This document shows positions 1 through 8,390 of a stretch of DNA of 64,000 nucleotides, piece after piece. A program made the position numbers and the translations under genes. Position 1 is the first letter of the stretch, and each line of letters begins with the position of its first letter. Under the pieces are notes generated by a model that had not been told where the DNA came from, searched no databases, and was given only the letters and a program-made list of their open reading frames with translations. This stretch comes from Alphaproteobacteria bacterium (GTDB lineage: Bacteria; Pseudomonadota; Alphaproteobacteria; DSM-16000; Inquilinaceae): the NCBI GenBank assembly GCA_028284045.1, contig JANQSN010000041.1, forward strand, positions 1-64,000, given 5' to 3'.

Positions 1-86
1 ACGCCATCGGCCGCCTCGTCGACACCTTCACCCCTGTAGAGTGCCAAAACTACTTCGCCGCCTGCGGCTATGATCCAACCTGGTAG
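1..86 (+). CDS. IS630-type transposase, C-terminal end only
   Basis: The frame starting at base 3 gives 27 residues (AIGRLVDTFTP...GYDPTW) before TAG at 84-86. This resembles the usual C-terminus of IS630-family transposases (…FTPxECxNYFxAxGYDP…), so an insertion sequence probably lies to the left of the window. Only the tail is visible. The catalytic DDE residues would be outside, so whether the copy is intact cannot be judged. It ends ten bases before the decayed gene on the opposite strand. Confidence 0.6.
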   Translation, partial: AIGRLVDTFTPVECQNYFAACGYDPTW

Positions 87-95
87 GCTAACGCT

Positions 96-657
96 CTAGT
101 CGCCTTGGGCGCTTTGTCCAAAGACATCATCGAATGTCTCAATAACACCTGGCTGATAGATGCCTGCCACCAGTATGATGCCCAAGATAATAACCGCAAT
201 CGATCCGCAAATGCTTGCGAGTACATTCCACCCAAATTGTCTCTTAACCGAGGCTCTTCTTTCGATATTCTGAAGTGTTCTCAGCAGAATTCCAGATAGT
301 GCATTTTTTTATTTCTGGTGCTCTGGAAGCTACAATCTCATCAACAAATCAGAGCATTAAGCCTTCTGCTTCAGTCCGAAGTCGTTCCAATTCTTCATCG
401 CCTAAATGCTCGACATAGGCATCCAGCTCAACGTTTCCGGGAGCTTTGCCGTGGTTTTCACGATAGCGAATTACCCAATTGCGTTTTCCATTCTTGTATA
501 GGCCGTAGGCAACCAGTCCGACGAGATCCTGAGTTTTCTCGTCTTCTACCAGTTTCTCAAATATCGGATTGTAACGTGGCTCCGCCACAGTCTCATTAGA
601 GACGTTAATGCGTTCGGAGTTCACGACTGATTTTTCTTCATGATCCTCAGTGGTCAC
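96..657 (-). pseudogene. decayed gene for a C-terminally membrane-anchored protein of unknown function
   Basis: A GTG-started frame (657 down to 349) encodes 102 residues, including the motif YNPIFEKL and the stretch DLVGLVAYGLYKNGKRNWV, then hits TGA at 349-351. Translation beyond that stop in the same frame continues sensibly (FVDEIVASRAPEIKK). At a run of seven A's (plus-strand T's 304-310) the reading must shift by one base to continue into a tail with one clear transmembrane helix (VLASICGSIAVIILGIILV) and a stop at 96-98. One nonsense codon plus one homopolymer shift indicate a broken gene. Proteins with this YNPIFxxL start and a terminal membrane helix occur in proteobacteria, but I do not know a function. 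Confidence 0.6.
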
Positions 658-693
658 GAGAAATGGCTCTTCAAGGGCGACAAACTGTTGAGA

Positions 694-912
694 TTAGTGG
701 CTCTTGCGCGCGGCCAACCGAACGGCACGATCAAAGACATCGCGACTCACCGACTCGACGATCCGGCCGTTCGGCATGCGAGTAACCACCCAACTATGGT
801 CCGAAGCCCCTGGCAGCCGATCAATGGACGCAGATTCCCTACGTACGAAAAAGTCTTTGTTTGCTGAAGACTCTCTCACCGAGCATGTCCGATTCCGATG
901 ACCCGCAGGCAC
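694..912 (-). CDS. small hypothetical protein
   Basis: A 72-residue frame. Its C-terminal half (HSWVVTRMPNGRIVESVSR, then an amphipathic helix) has the look of a short folded domain with a beta hairpin. No family could be assigned with confidence. It lies upstream of the decayed membrane-protein gene on the same strand, with a 36-base gap, so the two may once have been co-transcribed. It could also be a chance frame, because no strong ribosome site is evident. Confidence 0.35.
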   Translation of the reverse strand: MPAGHRNRTCSVRESSANKDFFVRRESASIDRLPGASDHSWVVTRMPNGRIVESVSRDVFDRAVRLAARKSH

Positions 913-1195
913 AATGGCACCCCTCGATAGCTAATCTCGAGTCTATATATGGGGCTATAACCCCAAGTTTTGCAACGATTATCACCCGGTTCACGTTAGA
1001 GAACCGTTAACCCACTCACACTGCTTCCTGAGAAGCTCTCTTTCACCCTTGTCGAAGCTGCGCGAGGTTTGTCGTGAGCGTTCACGCATGCCGCCGAATT
1101 GTAGATCCCAACCATTATACCCTGACGCGGTGACAAAATCGCCGATAGGGATCGATTGATCGATGAAGTAGATCAATTCAGAGCGTTGTCGAACC
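913..1195. other. intergenic stretch without a supported gene
   Basis: This stretch is less GC-rich than the surrounding chromosome and contains a TATATATGGGG-type segment near 946. A 61-residue minus-strand frame (991-1176) has no recognisable features and no convincing ribosome site, so I do not call it. Confidence 0.4.
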
Positions 1196-1774
1196 TTACA
1201 GACCGCGCGAGATCACCACATCCGCCCGGCCCCCCGTGCCGACCGTGACGTTCTCGTACATGAAGTCTCGCTGCTGCCGGCCGGCCTCTTCCCAGATCAC
1301 CGAGGTCATCAGCGACCAGTCGCCGGCGGGCAGGCCGGAGAAGGTAAAGCGGCCGTCGCCGTCGGCGGTGGTGGTGCGGCGGTAGCGGCCGTAGCGCGGG
1401 TCGCGGTTGGCGATGCTTTGGTAGCCGGCCTCCGCCGCCGCGCGGATCTCGCGGGTGTAGTCGTTCCACGGCACCAGCACGACCGGCTGCCCGGCCGCCG
1501 ACACCACCTGCCCGTCGCCGCGCACCATATAGGCGCGGCCGGCGATGCTGGCGCTGCCGCCGGTGCCGTAGGGCGCGAAATCCGCCTCGACGAAGGGGGT
1601 GCCGATCACGTATTCGGCGTCGGGCTGGTTCGCCGGCCGCGGCGGGACGTCCGGCAGCGGGCCGAAATAGGCGCAAGCCCCGAGCGTCAGCCCGGCGGCG
1701 ATCAACGCCCATCGGACGGTGGCGGAGACCCGCTCGGCGGGGCCTGCGCGGCGGGCGATCGGGGCAGGGGTCAT
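1196..1774 (-). CDS. putative lipoprotein with a carboxypeptidase-regulatory-like fold
   Basis: 192 residues from the ATG at 1774. The N-terminus has a basic segment, a hydrophobic helix (WALIAAGLTL) and a lipobox ending LGAC near residue 31, so it should be lipidated and exported. The mature part contains an Ig-like segment resembling carboxypeptidase-regulatory domains (SIAGRAYMVRGDGQVV… and GDGRFTFSGLPAGDWSL). Such domains often mediate binding at the cell envelope. The longer frame upstream of 1774 overlaps the region before the divergent exporter gene and is not preferred. The substrate or partner is unknown. Confidence 0.7.
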   Translation of the reverse strand: MTPAPIARRAGPAERVSATVRWALIAAGLTLGACAYFGPLPDVPPRPANQPDAEYVIGTPFVEADFAPYGTGGSASIAGRAYMVRGDGQVVSAAGQPVVLVPWNDYTREIRAAAEAGYQSIANRDPRYGRYRRTTTADGDGRFTFSGLPAGDWSLMTSVIWEEAGRQQRDFMYENVTVGTGGRADVVISRGL

Positions 1775-1901
1775 CGGGCCTCCGCTATCCGGGCGGGGCG
1801 AGGGCGGCGGACCGGCCGCGCCCCAGAACCGGGCGATGATGCACCACCGGTTGGGCGCGGCCAAGGCGAAGGCGGGCGCCGGTTTCGGGAGAGCGTGAGC
1901 C

Positions 1902-2831
1902 ATGCGGCCGGAGCTGCCGGTTCTCTTCGCGGCGGTGCTGTGGGGCCTCTACTGGATGCCGCTGCGCTGGCTGGAGGCGCTGGGCCTGGCCGACACCGCG
2001 GCCGGGGCGCTGATGCATGCCAGCGCGGCCGTCCTGGTCGTGCCGGTGCTGGTGGCGATCCGCGGCCGGCTCGCCGTCGATCCGGTGGGCTATGCCGTGG
2101 TCGGCGGGCTGATCGGCATCGCCTTCGGCTGCTACTCCGCCGCGGTGTCGCTGACCACCATCATCAACGCGGTGCTGCTGTTCTACCTGACGCCGCTGTG
2201 GATCCTGCTGATCGAGACGGTGTTCCTCGGCCACCGGCTGTCGGGCCTGCGCCTGGCCACGGTGGCGGTCGGGCTGGCCGGGTTGGTCGTCGTCCTGGGC
2301 GGCGACGGGCGCGGCCTGCCCTGGCCCGGCAATGCGGGGGATTGGCTGGGGCTCTTGTCGGGCCTCGCGTGGGGCGTGGCGGCCGTCGTCATCCACCATC
2401 ATCGCCGCCATCTCGCGGTGGCGCCGACCACCGGCGTCTCGCTGGTCGCCGCGGGCGTGGCGGCGGTGAGCGTCCATCTGGTGCTCGGCGGGGCCGTGCT
2501 GGGCGGCGGCGCTCTCTCTCCGGTTGCGGCGGCCTGGGCGGCCGACCCGTGGCGGCTGGTCGCCATCATCGCGCTGTGCCTGGCGATGGTCGGGCCGGCG
2601 ATGCATCTGTCGATCGGCGGCACGCAGCATCTGGCCCCGGTGGTGCTGACGCTGATCTTGATGCTGGAGGTGGCGATCGGCGTCGGCAGCGCCGCCTTGT
2701 TCGCCGGAGAGGCGTTCGGTGCCCGTCAGGCGATCGGCACGGCGCTGGTGCTGCTGGCGGCGCTGGCCGAGCCGCTGGTCGATGCGGTGCGCCGGCAACG
2801 CTCTGACTCCAATCTAGAGAGAGGCGATTGA
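1902..2831 (+). CDS. EamA/DMT-superfamily transporter
   Basis: 309 residues with about ten hydrophobic helices arranged as two EamA repeats. It is an inner-membrane drug/metabolite exporter-type protein whose substrate cannot be read from sequence. The first half carries the usual tryptophan/leucine-rich helix (FAAVLWGLYWMPL) and the second half repeats the pattern (VGPAMHLSIGGTQHLAPVVL). A GGGAGAG ribosome site sits about ten bases before the ATG at 1902. The lipoprotein gene is divergent, and the roughly 130 bases between the two starts must hold both promoters. Confidence 0.85.
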   Translation: MRPELPVLFAAVLWGLYWMPLRWLEALGLADTAAGALMHASAAVLVVPVLVAIRGRLAVDPVGYAVVGGLIGIAFGCYSAAVSLTTIINAVLLFYLTPLWILLIETVFLGHRLSGLRLATVAVGLAGLVVVLGGDGRGLPWPGNAGDWLGLLSGLAWGVAAVVIHHHRRHLAVAPTTGVSLVAAGVAAVSVHLVLGGAVLGGGALSPVAAAWAADPWRLVAIIALCLAMVGPAMHLSIGGTQHLAPVVLTLILMLEVAIGVGSAALFAGEAFGARQAIGTALVLLAALAEPLVDAVRRQRSDSNLERGD

Positions 2832-3170
2832 GGGTCTGTTCGCGTACCTGAGCGCCATTCGGAGGCCATACAGTAAGCACATTGAATAGTTATGTGCAGA
2901 ATTGATCATTTTCTTACGAATACCGATGGCAGTCTCTCATGTTTCGAACAGAGTTGCTATTGAGCTAGATGACTTGAGCGCTGCGTTCCAAAGCCATGCC
3001 AAAGATATTAGCAAGGGCGTTTCGCATCCATTGACGTCGAAGTGCATTTGGAGAATACTAAATGTGAAGCTCATTTCCTACACAACTCAGGTGTGACATC
3101 GGAGTGGTCTAATGCAAATCCAGCCGTTCAAATCTAAATGGTACATCATTCTCTTTATTGATGATTAAAA
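2832..3170. other. AT-rich intergenic stretch
   Basis: Base composition drops sharply after 2850 compared with the flanking genes and stays low to about 4200. The 64-codon frame at 2902-3096 has no recognisable motif and no good ribosome site. I see no tRNA, repeat or transposase remnant that would explain how the stretch arrived. It probably contains the promoter of the membrane-protein gene at 3171. Confidence 0.4.
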
Positions 3171-4094
3171 ATGATCGAACTGGAGAATACTGCCCACAGT
3201 TACGTAAGTCAATCAAGTGCAGGGCTTGTATTTATTGGATCTCTTATTTTAATTGTAGGTGCGTCTATTGCTCCGATATTCCGCATATACAATTATAAAT
3301 TGTCGAGAGCGCCATATTTTGTTTATCTATCTGCAATCTTGCTTATTTCAACAGTAATGAAAGTTGTGTGGCTGCTTTCTGTACAGGCAGCGCTGGCTGG
3401 TTTCCTGTGGGTGCTGGTGCTAGTTGATGTGCTTGTCTTGTTGGTAACTGGGTATGCGTTGGCTGTTATAGCGATGGCTCGATCGCGAGATGCTTATGGT
3501 CATGCAGGTATGGCGTTTCTCGCGTTCATTCCGATTGCAAATTTCTGGTTGTTATTCAGATCTTCTAAGGAAAATACACTGGTGAGCTACTGCCATGTCT
3601 CGCTCTTATTTGTCGGTGCGCGTGGTGTTTTCTTAGGGATCATTATATTGATCGGCGCAGTCGCTTTTAAGATGTTTTTGGAATATAAGATAAATGAAAA
3701 AATGATTGCGGCTGCCGAGGATTATCCACAAACGGAAGAGCCTGTTTTCGGTACAACGTTAGAGATGATGCTACAGCATCAGGGACTTGAAGCGACAATC
3801 CGCCAAATTGCCTTTGAGGTCCCAAGCAGGCGCATCAGTGATGTAATGGTACTGAGACGTGCGGAAGGAGATGGTAACACACTGCGCTATATCTATGATC
3901 TTTCAATTGATATTGACATGTTGCCTGCGGAGTTTCATGAAAGTGTTGCGCAACAAAATTGTGCTTTTCAGGATCTTCTGCCAATAATTAATGCTGGTGC
4001 TACATTGGAACATGCCATCCATCATGTTGATGGACCATTGATTGATAGAATTGTTGTGACAAAGCAAACTTGTGAATTCTGGAATCTTGATTAG
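3171..4094 (+). CDS. orphan multi-pass membrane protein of unknown function in an AT-rich island
   Basis: 307 residues. The first 170 or so hold about five hydrophobic helices (for example GLVFIGSLILIVGASIAPIF, and a long one in LWVLVLVDVLVLLVTGYALAV). The remaining 130 form a soluble domain rich in acidic residues, ending TKQTCEFWNLD. Codon use is AT-rich and unlike every neighbour, which suggests recent acquisition. There is no obvious Shine-Dalgarno before the ATG at 3171, so the start is uncertain. I do not recognise the family. The layout (helices, then a soluble tail) would fit a membrane-anchored sensor or effector, but nothing in the sequence proves this. Confidence 0.75.
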   Translation: MIELENTAHSYVSQSSAGLVFIGSLILIVGASIAPIFRIYNYKLSRAPYFVYLSAILLISTVMKVVWLLSVQAALAGFLWVLVLVDVLVLLVTGYALAVIAMARSRDAYGHAGMAFLAFIPIANFWLLFRSSKENTLVSYCHVSLLFVGARGVFLGIIILIGAVAFKMFLEYKINEKMIAAAEDYPQTEEPVFGTTLEMMLQHQGLEATIRQIAFEVPSRRISDVMVLRRAEGDGNTLRYIYDLSIDIDMLPAEFHESVAQQNCAFQDLLPIINAGATLEHAIHHVDGPLIDRIVVTKQTCEFWNLD

Positions 4095-4278
4095 TTTCTT
4101 GAGTTTTTTGCAAATTATTGGCATCAGATCTGTGTGAAGATGCGCATTTTAAGATGCTCTTCAGAAGATGTAGTGTCTTAAGATTCTCTGGTGAAGATTG
4201 GTGCGGGTGAGGCGTGGAACTCCGACCCCGGACCCGCGCTCAAGCAGGGCAACGCCCGATAGCGCGAATGAAATGAAA

Positions 4279-4365
4279 TGGTGCGGTCGAGAAGACTCGA
4301 ACTTCCACCCTGTTTCCAGGACAGCGACCTCAACGCTGCGCGTCTACCAGTTCCGCCACGACCGC
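4279..4365 (-). tRNA. tRNA-Leu (anticodon GAG)
   Basis: Read on the minus strand, the sequence starts GCGGTCG (4365-4359) and ends CGACCGC plus an encoded CCA. The two 7-base ends pair perfectly. A D-arm (GGCGGAACTGGTAGACGC), an anticodon loop TTGAGGT with GAG, a long variable arm (TGTCCTGGAAACAGG) and a T-arm containing GTTCGAGTC are all present. The long variable arm marks a class II tRNA, and GAG decodes leucine CUC/CUU. Confidence 0.97.
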
Positions 4366-4413
4366 ACGTCGCAGGGGCTTGCCGCCCCAGGGCGCTTGCC
4401 GATACCAGAAGAC

Positions 4414-5166
4414 ATGATGACGATCAAGCAGGCGCGCGCCACGGCGGTGGCCGATCCCGCCGGCGACGGGCCGCTGCGGCTGGCCGATGGCGGCCCCGGC
4501 ACCGTGGCGTGGGACACGGCCCGCCACCCGGTCGACTACCCGCCGGCCGTCGCGGCGATGGAAGCGCGGGCCGCGGCGATCCGCGCCGGCCGGGCCGGCG
4601 AGCTGGTCTGGCTGTTGGAGCATCCGCCGCTCTACACCGCCGGCACCAGCGCCGATCCGGGCGAATTGCTTCAGCCGATGCGCTTCCCCGTCCACCGCAG
4701 CGGGCGCGGCGGCCGCTACACCTATCACGGGCCGGGCCAGCGGGTGGCCTATGTGCTGCTGGACCTGGAGCGGCGCGGGCGCGACCTGCGGCGTTTCGTG
4801 TGGCTGTTGGAGGAATGGCTGATCACCGCGCTCGCCCGCTTCGCCGTGACGGCGGAGCGCCGGCCGGGCCGGGTCGGCCTATGGGTCGACCGCGGGCGCC
4901 ATCCCGGCCCGGGCGGCGCGCGGCCGGGGGCGGAGGACAAGATCGCCGCCATCGGCATCCGGGTGCGCCGCTGGGTCAGCTATCACGGCATCTCGCTGAA
5001 CGTGGAGCCGGATCTCGACCACTTCGCCGGCATCGTGCCCTGCGGCGTGGCCGAGCACGGCGTCACCTCGCTGGTCGATCTCGGCCTGCCGGTAACGATG
5101 GCGGATGCCGACCTGGCGTTGCGCGCCGGTTTCGAGGCCGTTTTTGGTCCTGTGGTTCAGGGCTGA
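4414..5166 (+). CDS. lipB: octanoyltransferase LipB
   Basis: 250 residues. LipB moves the octanoyl group from acyl carrier protein to lipoyl-dependent enzyme domains, the first step of de novo lipoate attachment, in the cytoplasm. Family signatures are clear: [16 protein letters not shown] near residues 92-107, the [19 protein letters not shown] block with the catalytic lysine near 174, and GIVPCGV with the catalytic cysteine near 210. The start is the ATG at 4414. A second ATG follows immediately at 4417 and cannot be excluded. A longer upstream frame would run antisense through tRNA-Leu and is rejected. Confidence 0.93.
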   Translation: MMTIKQARATAVADPAGDGPLRLADGGPGTVAWDTARHPVDYPPAVAAMEARAAAIRAGRAGELVWLLEHPPLYTAGTSADPGELLQPMRFPVHRSGRGGRYTYHGPGQRVAYVLLDLERRGRDLRRFVWLLEEWLITALARFAVTAERRPGRVGLWVDRGRHPGPGGARPGAEDKIAAIGIRVRRWVSYHGISLNVEPDLDHFAGIVPCGVAEHGVTSLVDLGLPVTMADADLALRAGFEAVFGPVVQG

Positions 5167-5259
5167 TCAAATGTAGCCGTGCATCGCCGCGGCCAGCGCG
5201 GCCAGCATCGATGTCACGAACACGGTGAACGTCACGGCTTCACGGTCGAAGTCAGACAT
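5167..5259 (-). CDS. 30-residue putative membrane peptide
   Basis: A short frame: MSDFDREAV, then a hydrophobic helix (TFTVFVTSMLAALAAAM), then HGYI and TGA at 5169-5167. A strong ribosome site, AAGGAGA, lies about eight bases before the ATG (5259-5257). Its stop abuts the stop of lipB, so the two genes converge with no gap. The layout (charged N-terminus, one helix, short tail) is that of a small inner-membrane peptide such as those that accompany transporters or oxidases. It is co-directional with the TauE/SafE permease 46 bases upstream and may be its partner. The function is unknown. Confidence 0.6.
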   Translation of the reverse strand: MSDFDREAVTFTVFVTSMLAALAAAMHGYI

Positions 5260-5305
5260 AATCGAGGTCTCCTTATCCCTACAAATCCGTCGCGATCCGC
5301 CGCGG

Positions 5306-6046
5306 TCACATCAGCGCGGTGAGGATCAGGTGAATGCCCAGCCCGCCGAGCGCGATGAACAGGCATCGGCGGAACAGTGTCTCCGACAGGCGGTTGCGGA
5401 CCCGCCGGCCGAGCTCCATGCCGGCCAGCGCCGGCAACACCGCCAGCAGCGACCCGAGCCCAAGCTCCCAGCCCAGCCGCCCGGTGGTGGCCAGCGCCAC
5501 GGCGAGCATCCCGCTCGACAGCGCGAACAGGAACCCCATCGCCTGGACGAGCTGCTGGCGCGGCAGGCCGATCGCCTGGAAATATGCAACCCCCGGCATG
5601 ACCGACGATCCGGTCATCCCGGAGATCACCCCGTTGACGACGCCGGCCGCGGGGCCGACCCAGCGCTCCGCCGCGCGCTTCAGCGCAAAGCCTGGGCGCA
5701 ACAGGCCGAACGCCCCATAGGCGATCAGCGTGGCGCCCAACAGCACCGCCAGCGCATCCACGGGCAGGTGCCCGGCCAACAGCGCCCCCGCCCAGACGAA
5801 GGCGGTGGCCGCGACGAGGAAGGGCCACAGCCGGGACAGCACCGGCGCCACCGGCCCGCCCGCCAGCGCCTGCCAGACATTGGTCAGGAAGGACGGCGCC
5901 AGCATCAGCGCGATCGCCGTCGGCAGGCCGATCACCGCGGTCAACAGGCCCAGCGAGATCGTCGGCAGGCCGAGGCCGACAATGCCCTTAACGCCGCCGG
6001 CCAGCAGGAAGACGGCGGCGACCACCAAGCCTTCCTCGACGGACAT
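5306..6046 (-). CDS. TauE/SafE-family permease
   Basis: 246 residues and about eight transmembrane helices. The GVKGIVGLGLPTISLGL segment near the N-terminus and its second-half counterpart VNGVISGMTGSSVMPG are typical of the TauE/SafE (sulfite or organosulfonate anion exporter) family. The substrate is not determinable here. The ATG at 6046 is preferred over the alternative at 6079, because the first 11 residues of the longer form are not hydrophobic and look unrelated. It is divergent from a LysR regulator about 130 bases away, a common arrangement when the regulator controls the permease. Confidence 0.85.
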   Translation of the reverse strand: MSVEEGLVVAAVFLLAGGVKGIVGLGLPTISLGLLTAVIGLPTAIALMLAPSFLTNVWQALAGGPVAPVLSRLWPFLVAATAFVWAGALLAGHLPVDALAVLLGATLIAYGAFGLLRPGFALKRAAERWVGPAAGVVNGVISGMTGSSVMPGVAYFQAIGLPRQQLVQAMGFLFALSSGMLAVALATTGRLGWELGLGSLLAVLPALAGMELGRRVRNRLSETLFRRCLFIALGGLGIHLILTALM

Positions 6047-6180
6047 GGGCCGCGGACCCTCGCGCGCGGTTGCGATCACGAGGCCAGCGTCGCACGGCCG
6101 GCGCCGCCCGTGAATCCCGAGATGTACAAAGCGTGACTTTGTTGTAGACTAAGCCATATCGTAATACTTCGTTAATACCG

Positions 6181-7074
6181 ATGGTCTTCGATCTCACCGA
6201 CCTGAAGCTGTTCGTCGCGGTCTGCGACGCCGGCTCCATCACCCAGGGCGCGGCGCGGGTCGGCTTGTCGCTGCCCTCGGCCAGCGTGCGCATCCGCGAG
6301 ATGGAGGCGGCCGCCGGCGTCGCACTGTTCGAGCGGCGTCACCGCGGCGTGGAGGTCACGCTGGCCGGCCGCACGGTGATGCACCATGCCCGGCTGGTCG
6401 GCGAGCAGGTGCGCCGGCTGGACCGGGAGCTGGCGGATTTGCGCCGGGGTGTCGGCGGCCATGTGCGCATCCTCTCCAACACGGCGGCCTTGAGCGAGGT
6501 GATGCCGCGGCGCATCGGCGCCTACCTGCGCGACCGGCCCTGGGTGCGCATCGATTTCGAGGAGCGGCTGTCCGGTGAGATCGTCGACGACATCCGCAAC
6601 GCGCGCGCCGATATCGGCATCATCGCGGCGGGGCCGGACACCTCGGGCCTGCGCGAGATCCCGTTCGCCAGCGACGAGCTGGTGGTGGTCATGCCGCCCG
6701 ACGATCCCTTCGTGGCCCTGCCGTCGGTGCCCTTCGCCAGCTTGTTCGAGCGGGAGTTGATCGGCCTGACCGGCGGCACGCCGCTCTACGGTTTCCTGGC
6801 GGCGAAGGCGGCGGCGTCGGGCGGGCAGCTCTATTACCGCCTGCGCCTGCGCGGCTTCGGCGATATCTGCCAGGTGGTCGCCGAAGGGATCGGCGTCAGC
6901 GTGGTCATCCGCTCCGCCGCGGAGCGCTATGCCGGCGACGCGCCGCTAACCATCCGCCCGCTGGATGCCGATTGGGCCAAGCGCGTCCTGTTGATGGTCG
7001 TCAATCCCCGCATCCGATCGTCACCGGCGGCGGCCGATTTCGTCGATGCGATGCGCCAGGCGGACCCGGCCTGA
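6181..7074 (+). CDS. LysR-family transcriptional regulator
   Basis: 297 residues. A winged helix-turn-helix occupies residues 5-62 (LKLFVAVCDAGSITQGAARV…SVRIREMEAAAGVALFERR), followed by a periplasmic-binding-like effector domain. It is divergent from the TauE/SafE permease, so it probably controls that gene and itself in response to the transported anion or a related compound. The AT-rich bases from 6130 to 6180 in the shared upstream region are the likely operator. The effector is unknown. Confidence 0.88.
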   Translation: MVFDLTDLKLFVAVCDAGSITQGAARVGLSLPSASVRIREMEAAAGVALFERRHRGVEVTLAGRTVMHHARLVGEQVRRLDRELADLRRGVGGHVRILSNTAALSEVMPRRIGAYLRDRPWVRIDFEERLSGEIVDDIRNARADIGIIAAGPDTSGLREIPFASDELVVVMPPDDPFVALPSVPFASLFERELIGLTGGTPLYGFLAAKAAASGGQLYYRLRLRGFGDICQVVAEGIGVSVVIRSAAERYAGDAPLTIRPLDADWAKRVLLMVVNPRIRSSPAAADFVDAMRQADPA

Positions 7075-7111
7075 CTCACGGAGCCGGCCACGCCCCCGGG
7101 CGGCGGCGTTG

Positions 7112-8326
7112 TCAGTGGGCGGCGAGCGGCTGTGTCAGAGTCTTCACGATCAGGCGCCGCGCGGTCGGCAGCCGGCGGCCCGCGTCGAGCAGCAGGCGGC
7201 GCGCCAGCTTCGCCGGCAGGCTCTCGCGGGCATACAGCTCCGCGATCGCCAGGGTCGACCAGTACATGCCCGCCGACAGCCGGCGGTGATCGCGCTCATA
7301 GGCGCCGAGCGCCCGCGCATCGGCGGGCCCGCGCCCGCGCTTCAGCGCACGGCGAATATGGTCGACCAGGATCGCTTGGCCCTGGACACCCAGGTTGAAG
7401 CCATGCGCGGTGACCGGGTGCATGCCAACCGCCGCGTCGCCCACCAGGGCGAAGCCGGGCCGGGCGAATTCGTTGGCATAGACCCCGACCAGCGGATAGG
7501 CGAAGCGTTCCGACAGCGAGGTCAGCCGGCCGAACCGGTGCTTCAGGCGGTGGCTGGCGGCCTGGAGGTAGTCGCCGATCGCCAGGCCCATCTGGCGCGT
7601 CGCCTCCGCCGGCGCGAAGGTCTGGACGATGGAGGCTTGGCCGTCGTTCAAGGGCAGGACGGCGAGCGCCCCGCCGGGCAGGAAGCATTCCCACGCGACA
7701 TGGTCGTGGGGATGCTGGAACTGCGCCTTGGTGACGATCATCGTCTTGGCAAAGTCGTGCTGGGAAGCGGCGATCCCGGCCATCCGCCGCGCGGCGGAGA
7801 AGCGGGTGTCGGCGCCGACGACCAAGCCGGCCTCGATCTCGCGTCCGTCCGCCAGGGTGACCACACCGCCTTCCGCCCCGAGGCTGAGGCCGACCACCGT
7901 TGCATCGGTCATCAGGGCGGCTTCGCCACTCGCCGTCTGCTCCGCATAGAGCGCCCGGCGGATCACGTGGTTGGACACGAAGCAGCCCAGCGCATCCTCG
8001 CCCACCGCGGTCGGGTCGAAATGCAGGGCGGCCGTCGAGCGGCCGTTGATCACATTGGCGGATTTCAGCGGCGCGATCTCGTCGTCGGCGATATGCGCCC
8101 AGGCGCCGATCTGCTGGAGGATCTCCACCGAGCGCAGGGACAGCGCGATCTCCCGGCCGTCATAGGCCGGGTCGGCCAGCCCCGCTTCGCCCTGGCGGTC
8201 CACCAGCGTGACCGCCAGGCCCAGCCCCCGCAGTGACAGCCCCAGCGACAGCCCGGCCGGCCCCGCCCCGATGATCAGCACATCCGTGCGGTCGCGGGCG
8301 GCGGAAACGGCGGTGACGGTAGCCAT
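7112..8326 (-). CDS. UbiH/UbiF/COQ6-family FAD-dependent quinone hydroxylase, possibly UbiM
   Basis: 404 residues. The N-terminal Rossmann motif (IIGAGPAGLSLGLSL, residues 18-32) binds FAD. The second flavin motif near residues 290-310 reads GDAAVGMHPVTAHGFNLG, a form I associate with the UbiM branch rather than with UbiH or UbiF. Members hydroxylate the ubiquinone ring using oxygen. The start at 8326 keeps the Rossmann motif in its normal place. It lies downstream of fabI on the same strand. Its place beside frd and rquA is notable, since RquA uses ubiquinone as its precursor. The exact ring position is inferred, not shown. Confidence 0.8.
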   Translation of the reverse strand: MATVTAVSAARDRTDVLIIGAGPAGLSLGLSLRGLGLAVTLVDRQGEAGLADPAYDGREIALSLRSVEILQQIGAWAHIADDEIAPLKSANVINGRSTAALHFDPTAVGEDALGCFVSNHVIRRALYAEQTASGEAALMTDATVVGLSLGAEGGVVTLADGREIEAGLVVGADTRFSAARRMAGIAASQHDFAKTMIVTKAQFQHPHDHVAWECFLPGGALAVLPLNDGQASIVQTFAPAEATRQMGLAIGDYLQAASHRLKHRFGRLTSLSERFAYPLVGVYANEFARPGFALVGDAAVGMHPVTAHGFNLGVQGQAILVDHIRRALKRGRGPADARALGAYERDHRRLSAGMYWSTLAIAELYARESLPAKLARRLLLDAGRRLPTARRLIVKTLTQPLAAH

Positions 8327-8390
8327 GGCAAGGATCCAGTTGCAGCGGCGGCGATGGTGAGACCGGCGCAGGCGCCGCCGGACCCCGCGC

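Noticed and set aside
96-657. Programmed frameshift or stop read-through in the membrane-protein gene
   Set aside because: It needs two separate recoding events. Simple decay beside an insertion sequence is more likely.
4198-4413. N-terminal extension of LipB
   Set aside because: It would translate the antisense of tRNA-Leu. The ATG at 4414 gives the normal family length.
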